From an uncultured Lentisphaerota bacterium (GTDB lineage: Bacteria > Verrucomicrobiota > Lentisphaeria > Oligosphaerales > CAJXKU01), in NCBI GenBank assembly GCA_913055945.1, contig CAJXKU010000003.1, forward strand, positions 1 through 34,048: a stretch of 34,048 nt of DNA, read 5' to 3'. The position numbers were made by a program, and so were the translations under genes. Each line of letters begins with the position of its first letter. Position 1 is the stretch's first letter. The notes under the pieces were generated by a model, which was not told the DNA's origin, did not search any database, and saw only the letters and a program-made list of their open reading frames with translations. Below are positions 27,225-34,048 of the stretch, in pieces.

Positions 27225-30200
27225 ATGGCAAATACAATTACCTCGCCCAAGGATTTGACCGCCATCAAAGAACGCTTCACCGCTGCACGATGTCCGAAGC
27301 AGGTATTGCTTTGCGCAGGGGCCGGCTGCGTGGCTTCAGGCTCCCAGGAAGTAAGCAAAGCGCTCAGCGAAGAGATACAGAAACACGAACTGGGTTCAGA
27401 GGTGGAGATCATTGAGTGCGGTTGCCTCGGATTGTGTGCACAGGGTCCTGTGGCTCTCGTCCAGCCCGACGGCGTATTCTACGAACAGCTCCAGCCGGAG
27501 GATGCTGCAGAAATCACTGAAAGCCATCTGAAAAACGGCACGGTTGTGGAGCGTCTGTTACACACAACCCCCGAAGGAAAAAAGGTTCCCGAGATCAACG
27601 AAATCCCCTTTTTCCAGAAACAACAGAAGTACGTTTTAAAAAATTGCGGCAACATTGACCCCAATGACATAGATGCCTACATCGCCAACGGCGGCTATAC
27701 GGCGTTAGCCAAATGCCTCACGGAAATGTCTCCGGATGAGGTTGTGGATACCGTTTACCAGTCCGGACTCCGCGGCCGCGGCGGCGCCGGCTTTCCGACA
27801 GGGCTGAAATGGCAGTTTACGCGAAAAGCAGAGGGTGATCAGAAATACGTGCTGTGTAACGCCGATGAAGGGGACCCCGGCGCATTCATGGATCGCAGTG
27901 TGCTGGAAGGGGATCCTCACAGCCTCGTTGAGGCCATGATGATCGCGGGTTACGCTGTGGGAGCCAGCCGGGGCTTTGTTTATGTCCGCGCCGAATACCC
28001 CCTTGCTGTCGAACGCTTGTCCCGGGCACTGGAACAGGCGCGTGAGTACGGCCTGCTCGGACAAAACATTATGGGCCATGATTTCACCTTCGATCTTCAG
28101 ATCCGCATGGGCTCAGGCGCGTTTGTCTGCGGCGAAGAGACAGCCCTGATGCGCTCCGTCGAGGGGAAACGCGGAGAACCCCGCCCCCGCCCGCCATTCC
28201 CGGCAAACAAGGGGCTTTGGGAAAAACCCAGCCTCCTGAACAATGTGGAAACCTATGCCAACGTACCGCAGATCATCCTTAACGGAGCGGAATGGTTCCA
28301 GAACATCGGGACCGAAAAAAGCAAAGGCACCAAGGTATTTGCCTTGGCCGGATCGGTCACATACTCGGGACTGATTGAAGTTCCCATGGGGACCGAACTC
28401 GGCGACATCGTCTACGACATCGGCGGCGGAATTCCGAATGATAAGGAATTCAAGGCCGCCCAGATCGGAGGACCGTCCGGTGGTTGCATCCCGCGGGCAA
28501 ACTTAAGCGTGCCCGTAGATTACGAATCCCTGAGTGAACTCGGGGCGATTATGGGATCCGGCGGACTCGTCGTTATGGACGAAGATTCCTGTATGGTGGA
28601 CATTGCCCGCTTCTTCCTAGAGTTTGTTCAGGAGGAATCGTGCGGCAAATGTACGCCCTGCCGAGTCGGCACCAAACGTATGCTGGAAATGCTGGACCGC
28701 ATCTGTCACGGTCAGGGCGAGGACGGCGATCTTGAAAAACTCGAACAACTGGGCCGCGTAATCACCGACACGGCCCTTTGCGGCTTAGGTCAGACCGCGC
28801 CGAACCCGGTTCTGTCCACAATACGCCACTTCCGCGACGAATACATTGCCCATATCCGGGATAAGCAGTGTCCAGCCAGCTTGTGTCCGGCCCTGGTACG
28901 GGCGCCATGCCAGAACGAATGTCCTGCCAGTGTGGACGTACCCGGTTTCCTCTCATTGATCGGGGAAGAAAGATACAACGAGGCCCTCCGGTTGCACCGG
29001 GAGCGGAATCCGTTCGCAGTGGTATGCTCGAGGGTCTGCCCGAACCCCTGCGAGTCCAAATGCCGCCGGCATACAATGGACGGCGCAGTAGCCGTGCGGC
29101 ATGCCAAAAGATTTATGGTTGATCAGGAAGCCTCAGTTGAACTCCCTGAAGTCCGGGACAACGCGGAAAACGCCTCGCGGAAGATTGCGCTTGTCGGCGG
29201 CGGCCCGGCAAGCTTGGCATGTGGCTACTTTCTCGCCCGGCTGGGGTATAAGCCGACGCTTTTTGAAGCGGAAGAGTACTTGGGCGGCATGATGATGCAG
29301 GCCATTCCTGCTTACCGGCTCCGGCGCGAGCCGCTGGGCTATGAAATCTGGATGATTAAACGCATGGGGGTTGACATTAAAACGCCGATGAAGCTGGGCG
29401 AAGATTTCACGCTTCAGAGTCTTAAAGACGAAGGCTACGACGCAGTGTTTCTAGGTGTGGGGGCTCCGGATGGTATGGCTCTTAAACTCGACGGAGACGG
29501 CAGAGCTGAGGACGATGTCGTGGATGCACTGAACTTTCTGCGGGATTACAACATCCGCTACGGCAGCAAACAGACCGATGAACACGGTAACAGAATCGCA
29601 GTCGTGGGCGGAGGCAACGCCGCCATTGACGCCGCCCGCACTTCCCTCCGTCTCGGCGCTGAAAAGGCCACCGTCATTTATCGGCGTTCACGCGGAGACA
29701 TGCCGGCGTACAACGAAGAGATCGAAGACGCGATCGAGGAAGGTGTAGACCTGGAACTGCTTACCAACCCTGAAGAGGTTATCAGCTCCGAAGACGGCAG
29801 CATCCATGGGGTAAAATGCCGCCGCATGAAACTCGGAAATTTCGATAAGAGCGGCCGCAGACGCCCCACCCCTACGGACGAAATGGTCACCGTGGAGGCG
29901 GATAAAATCATTGCGGCTATCGGACAGAACGTGAATGCCGACCAGCTCGTTTCCCCGGAACAGGTGACATTGACGGAGAATGGCCGCATTCAGGCGGACG
30001 CCGTCAACGGACAGACCTCATTGCCGTGGGTATTCGCAGGAGGCGATTGCGTAACCGGCCCCGCATCAGTCATCGAGGCTGTGGCGGCCGGTGAACGAGC
30101 CGCTGTCGGCATCGACGAATACCTCACGGGGGAAAACCATGCATTCTGGCGGGAAGAAAAACCGGTGGACACTCACGTCGATCCGGATGCGGATCCGTTC

Positions 30201-30347
30201 CCTGACGCTCGTATCGATATCCCAAAAGTGGCGGCGGAACACCGTGCCGACAGTTGGGAAGAAATTGAACAGACCTGGGACAGACGCTTAGCCGTCCGCC
30301 AGGCGAAACGTTGTTTACGGTGCGATTACCGTCCGGAAGAAAATTAA
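27225..30347 (+). CDS. hydB-nfnB: HydB/NuoF-like flavoprotein fused to NfnB/GltD-like NADPH oxidoreductase domain
   Basis: N-terminal thioredoxin-like 2Fe-2S domain (CAGAGCVASG...CGCLGLCAQGP); NuoF RGRGGAGFPTGLKW, CNADEGDPGAFMDRS, SCGKCTPCRVGTKRMLE; C-terminal GltD-like CPASVDVPGFLSLI, IALVGGGPASLACGYFLARLGY, IAVVGGGNAAIDAARTSLRLGAEKATVIYRRSRGDMPA. Confidence 0.93.
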   Translation: MANTITSPKDLTAIKERFTAARCPKQVLLCAGAGCVASGSQEVSKALSEEIQKHELGSEVEIIECGCLGLCAQGPVALVQPDGVFYEQLQPEDAAEITESHLKNGTVVERLLHTTPEGKKVPEINEIPFFQKQQKYVLKNCGNIDPNDIDAYIANGGYTALAKCLTEMSPDEVVDTVYQSGLRGRGGAGFPTGLKWQFTRKAEGDQKYVLCNADEGDPGAFMDRSVLEGDPHSLVEAMMIAGYAVGASRGFVYVRAEYPLAVERLSRALEQAREYGLLGQNIMGHDFTFDLQIRMGSGAFVCGEETALMRSVEGKRGEPRPRPPFPANKGLWEKPSLLNNVETYANVPQIILNGAEWFQNIGTEKSKGTKVFALAGSVTYSGLIEVPMGTELGDIVYDIGGGIPNDKEFKAAQIGGPSGGCIPRANLSVPVDYESLSELGAIMGSGGLVVMDEDSCMVDIARFFLEFVQEESCGKCTPCRVGTKRMLEMLDRICHGQGEDGDLEKLEQLGRVITDTALCGLGQTAPNPVLSTIRHFRDEYIAHIRDKQCPASLCPALVRAPCQNECPASVDVPGFLSLIGEERYNEALRLHRERNPFAVVCSRVCPNPCESKCRRHTMDGAVAVRHAKRFMVDQEASVELPEVRDNAENASRKIALVGGGPASLACGYFLARLGYKPTLFEAEEYLGGMMMQAIPAYRLRREPLGYEIWMIKRMGVDIKTPMKLGEDFTLQSLKDEGYDAVFLGVGAPDGMALKLDGDGRAEDDVVDALNFLRDYNIRYGSKQTDEHGNRIAVVGGGNAAIDAARTSLRLGAEKATVIYRRSRGDMPAYNEEIEDAIEEGVDLELLTNPEEVISSEDGSIHGVKCRRMKLGNFDKSGRRRPTPTDEMVTVEADKIIAAIGQNVNADQLVSPEQVTLTENGRIQADAVNGQTSLPWVFAGGDCVTGPASVIEAVAAGERAAVGIDEYLTGENHAFWREEKPVDTHVDPDADPFPDARIDIPKVAAEHRADSWEEIEQTWDRRLAVRQAKRCLRCDYRPEEN

Positions 30348-30363
30348 GCAGGGAGATACGACA

Positions 30364-32136
30364 ATGCTTACGGCTTATATCAACAACCAGGAAATCCAAG
30401 TCCCGGAAGGAACAACTATTCTGCAGGCCGCGTCTCAGCACGGCATCAGAATTCCCACACTGTGCTACCTGGAGAATCTCCAGGCCATCGGCGCATGCCG
30501 CGTATGTATGGTCGAAGTGGAAGGTGCCCGCAACCTCCTGGCTTCATGCGTTACTGAGGTCAAGGACGGCATGAACATCAAAACCAACACTCGTCGGGTG
30601 CGCGAAGCCAGGCGAAGTGTCGTGGAATTGATGCTTTCCGCCCACGACGGGGACTGTCAAACTTGTGAGCGCAACGACGACTGCGAATTACAGGAACTTG
30701 CCCGCGAACTCGGCATTAGAGAACTCACCTTCACCGGTGAAAAACGCGTCAAGATCGAAGATAACAGCACCCCTGCTCTGTCCCGCGATACGGGTAAATG
30801 CATTTCGTGTCAGCGCTGCATAGCGGTCTGCAACCAGATTCAGGGGGTTGATGCCCTGGCGCCGCAGGACAGGGGCTTTACAACGGTCATCGGGCCGGCC
30901 TTCTGCAGCACCCTTGACTCGGTCGCGTGCGTGCAGTGTGGACAATGCGCTGCCGTGTGCCCGGTGGGGGCCATCAGCGAAAAAGACCATGTCGATGATG
31001 TATGGGATGCCCTGGACGATCCCGACAAACACGTCGTGGTGCAGACGGCTCCGGCAATCCGTGCAGCACTCGGCGAATGTTTCGGCGAAGACCCCGGCAG
31101 TCTCGTGACCGGAAAAATGGTCGCCGCTCTAAGGCGCCTCGGTTTCGACCGCGTCTTTGATACCAACTTTACGGCGGATCTTACAATCGTGGAAGAAGGC
31201 AATGAGCTGCTGACCAGACTCAAACAGACACTTACGGGGGATGGTCAAGCAGTCCTGCCCCAATTCACCAGCTGTTGTCCGGGGTGGATCAAATATATGG
31301 AGTATTTCTACCCTGACATGCTCGAAAACCTCTCCACTTGTAAATCACCGCAACAGATGTTCGGGGCAGTCGCCAAAACCTATTACGCCGAACAGACAGG
31401 TGTGAATCCGGAGAATCTTTACGTTGTCTCCATCATGCCCTGTACCGCGAAAAAGTTTGAATGTGAACGCGAAGAGATGACAGACAGCGGTTACAAAGAT
31501 GTGGACGCTGTGCTCACCACACGGGAGTTGGGCCGCATGATGCAGCAGGCGGGCATAGAATTTGACACGCTTCCTGAAGAAAGACAGGACAGTCCCCTCG
31601 GCAACTCCTCGGGAGCGGCTGATATTTTCGCTAACACCGGAGGTGTGATGGAAGCAGCTCTCAGAACGGCATACGAGGTTGTGACCGGTCGTGAACTGCC
31701 TTTCGACGATCTCCGTGTAGAACCCATCGAATCGCTCGACGGGGTGAAAGCGGCATCAGTTTCTATCACGGATCCCGTCGAAGAATGGTCGTTCCTGGAC
31801 GGCGCCACGCTGAACATCGCCGTCGCGCACGGCCTGGAAAATGCGAATAAGGTCATTCAGCAGGTCAAAAACGGCGAAGCCGAGTACCACTTCGTGGAAG
31901 TTATGACGTGTCCCGGCGGATGCATCGGCGGCGGCGGACAACCGCGGTTTACCGACGACAAGGCACGGCAGCGCCGAATCGACGCTATCTTCAAGGAAGA
32001 TGAACAGAAAGAACACCGCAAATCACACGAAAACCCCGAAATTGTTCAGATTTACCAGGACTTCCTTTCAGAACCGCTGGGGCACAAGTCCCATGAACTG
32101 CTTCACACTGAGTACACAGAGCGCGAGGTGATGTGA
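30364..32136 (+). CDS. hydA: [FeFe]-hydrogenase catalytic subunit
   Basis: N-terminal 2Fe-2S and His-Cys3 (HDGDCQTCERNDDC), two 4Fe-4S sites (CISCQRCIAVC, CVQCGQCAAVCP); H-cluster motifs TSCCPGW, MPCTAKKFE, EVMTCPGGCIGGGGQP all intact. Confidence 0.96.
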   Translation: MLTAYINNQEIQVPEGTTILQAASQHGIRIPTLCYLENLQAIGACRVCMVEVEGARNLLASCVTEVKDGMNIKTNTRRVREARRSVVELMLSAHDGDCQTCERNDDCELQELARELGIRELTFTGEKRVKIEDNSTPALSRDTGKCISCQRCIAVCNQIQGVDALAPQDRGFTTVIGPAFCSTLDSVACVQCGQCAAVCPVGAISEKDHVDDVWDALDDPDKHVVVQTAPAIRAALGECFGEDPGSLVTGKMVAALRRLGFDRVFDTNFTADLTIVEEGNELLTRLKQTLTGDGQAVLPQFTSCCPGWIKYMEYFYPDMLENLSTCKSPQQMFGAVAKTYYAEQTGVNPENLYVVSIMPCTAKKFECEREEMTDSGYKDVDAVLTTRELGRMMQQAGIEFDTLPEERQDSPLGNSSGAADIFANTGGVMEAALRTAYEVVTGRELPFDDLRVEPIESLDGVKAASVSITDPVEEWSFLDGATLNIAVAHGLENANKVIQQVKNGEAEYHFVEVMTCPGGCIGGGGQPRFTDDKARQRRIDAIFKEDEQKEHRKSHENPEIVQIYQDFLSEPLGHKSHELLHTEYTEREVM

Positions 32137-32304
32137 TAGATTACTCGTGAAGACCCGCCGCAGTGGCTGCTTACACCTTTGACCGGTTCAGCCCCGTAAA
32201 TGCGGACAATATCGCCCGAGAGGCGGGATACAGCGTACCGGACAACCCGTGAGGCTCCAACAAGACGGCGTAGGACAGAGGAAGGAAACCATAGGAGAAA
32301 ACGA

Positions 32305-32701
32305 AATGAGCGAAGACAAGCTCACCATACTTCTCGTGGACGATGATGTTGATTTTATCGAGGTGAACAAAGTTTTCCTTGAGCAGGAAGGCTACGAAGT
32401 CTTGACAGCCCATAACAGCAAACAGTGTATGGATGTCCTGAAAGAACAGAAACCCGACGGCATGATCATCGACGTGATGATGGATTACAAAAGTGAAGGC
32501 TTCGACCTTGCTCGAGATCTACGTCACTCAGAAGAGTATAAGGACATTCCGCTGATTATGCTGACGTCCGTAAACAGCCAGTTTCCGTATGACTTTGAAC
32601 CTCACGGAACCTGGCTTCCGGTCGATATCTTTCTGGAAAAACCGATAGAGGGCGACAAACTCGCCGAACAGGTAAACAAACAATTAAAATCCGAGTCATA
32701 G
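32305..32701 (+). CDS. Receiver-only response regulator (no output domain)
   Basis: ILLVDDDVDFIEVNKVFL...GMIIDVMMDYKSEGFDLARDLR...PLIMLTSVNS...DIFLEKPIEGDKL; ATG 32305 after taggag. Confidence 0.88.
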
Positions 32702-32705
32702 CGTC

Positions 32706-33554
32706 ATGTATAAGATTCTAACAAAAGAAACGATTGCGCAGGATACGTACCGCATGAAGATCGAGGCACCGCTTATCGCTGAAGAGCGGGAGCCGGGACA
32801 GTTTGTCATCCTTTCCGTTCATGGAGAATACGGCGAACGGATCCCCTTAACAATCGCGGATGCGGACAGCAGGGAAGGCAGTATTACTGTAATTTTCCAG
32901 GTGGCGGGCTATTCCACAAGCGAACTGGCCAAGCTGAACCCGGACGACCACGTGCCTGTGCTCCTGGGGCCACTCGGACATCCGACACACATAGACCGTT
33001 TCGGTCATGTGGTATGTGTGGCCGGAGGTATAGGGGCGGCGCCTCTTTACCCCATTGCTGAAGCCCTCCGTGAGAACGGAAATACAATCACGACCATTCT
33101 CGGGGCCCAGTCCAAAGACATGATGATCCTGGAAGAAGAGATGAGATCGCTCAGCGATGAAACCATTGTGTGCACAGACGACGGCACCTATGGCAGAAAG
33201 GATGTCGTTACCGGACCTCTGGAAGAGATTTGCGCAAGCGACCGCACGCCGGATCTGGTTGTCGCCGTCGGTCCGCCGGTCATGATGAAATTCTGCGCTG
33301 AAACCACCAGACCTTACGGAATCAAAACAATGGTTTCGCTCAACACTATCATGATCGACGGTACAGGCATGTGCGGCGGTTGTCGCGTAACAGTCGGCGA
33401 GGAAACAAAATTCACTTGCGTAGACGGACCGGAGTTCGATGGACATCAAGTGGACTTTGACGAGATGATAAACCGCTTAAACGCCTATACAGACCACGAA
33501 CAGGACGCCCTCGAACGTAAGCCCCACTCCGGTTGCTGCCAGTCTGCAGGTTAA
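32706..33554 (+). CDS. nfnA: NfnA/SudB-like ferredoxin-NAD(P)+ reductase subunit alpha
   Basis: EPGQFVILSVHGEYGERIPLTIAD; GGIGAAPLYPIAEAL; LNTIMIDGTGMCGGCRVTVGEETKFTCVDGPEFDGHQVDFDEM. Confidence 0.9.
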   Translation: MYKILTKETIAQDTYRMKIEAPLIAEEREPGQFVILSVHGEYGERIPLTIADADSREGSITVIFQVAGYSTSELAKLNPDDHVPVLLGPLGHPTHIDRFGHVVCVAGGIGAAPLYPIAEALRENGNTITTILGAQSKDMMILEEEMRSLSDETIVCTDDGTYGRKDVVTGPLEEICASDRTPDLVVAVGPPVMMKFCAETTRPYGIKTMVSLNTIMIDGTGMCGGCRVTVGEETKFTCVDGPEFDGHQVDFDEMINRLNAYTDHEQDALERKPHSGCCQSAG

Positions 33555-33828
33555 TCCTCCGCCGGTGTCACCCAACGGCCGCCTCAGCTGAGACTATCCC
33601 GGAACATCTTTGAGTAGGCCACGAAACGGCTCCACGCGGCTACCCATGACCGCGACCCCGTGGCCCCCCGGATACACCAGCATATATGTATCCCGAAACA
33701 CGCACGCGTGATGCCTGGACGTCCATGCATATCTTGCGATCTAACAGGACGACGGGATTACCGGAACTCAAGCGCATCCCCTCGATTTTCGCGACAAGCC
33801 GGATACCTGAGCATGCAGTCTTTTGCAG

Positions 33829-33904
33829 AGGAATTGCATTCAGCATGTCGTAATGCATCCATGCTGTAATCGTCACGCTGGACGCAGTCCCTCGTATGAG
33901 AGAA
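33829..33904 (-). repeat. A-module repeat, truncated copy A3
   Basis: Reverse strand CTCATACGAGGGACTGCGTCCAGCGTGACGATTACAGCATGGATGCATTACGACATGCTGAATGCAATTCC. Confidence 0.85.
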
Positions 33905-34002
33905 CTGCGTTCAGCCTGTCAAACTGCGTTCAGGAATTACATTCAGCATGTCATAAGTATCCAGGCTGTAATCGTCACGCTGGACGCAGTCCCTCGTATG
34001 AG
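33897..34002 (-). repeat. A-module repeat, full copy A4
   Basis: Reverse strand CTCATACGAGGGACTGCGTCCAGCGTGACGATTACAGCCTGGATACTTATGACATGCTGAATGTAATTCCTGAACGCAGTTTGACAGGCTGAACGCAGTTCTC. Confidence 0.9.
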
Positions 34003-34048
34003 ACTCGCCGGGTAAAGATCCGGCTGAAGCCGGAACTACAAGCAATTG
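33993..34048 (-). repeat. Partial B-type module, inverted copy of 11711-11766, cut by window end
   Basis: 56 bp reverse-complement match with a single mismatch. Confidence 0.95.

Noticed and set aside
32137-32304. Riboswitch or structured leader before the receiver gene
   Set aside because: GC-rich and contains small complementarities, but no recognised riboswitch consensus could be matched by eye.

Overview
The window is a bacterial chromosomal segment with a PVC/Kiritimatiellota-like feel (taxonomy not proven from sequence). It runs: 3' end of lpxB, nadK-like, plsY, gpsA, a YdjY-domain protein, murA, an ArnT/PMT-like glycosyltransferase, a minus-strand O-antigen ligase, a pabB-pabC fusion, two minus-strand paralogous PAS histidine kinases, a repeat-rich stretch (about 16.6-20 kb) around an outer-membrane protein gene, a sigma-54 activator next to glnA, a heparinase II/III protein, and a hydrogenase operon: hydC / hydB::nfnB(GltD) fusion / hydA with a complete H-cluster / receiver-only regulator / nfnA-like. 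Leading observations are: (1) the hydrogenase-transhydrogenase hybrid operon, preceded by two CRP/FNR- or Rex-like palindromes; (2) a modular intergenic repeat family (order A-C-B) whose junctions carry CTCATACGAG or a variant, with C-module hairpins whose stem sequences differ but keep pairing; (3) MurA with Asp at the fosfomycin Cys position; (4) GlnA with Phe at the adenylylated Tyr position and a well-spaced sigma-54 promoter hidden under a spurious ORF start. No rRNA, tRNA or CRISPR array was recognised.
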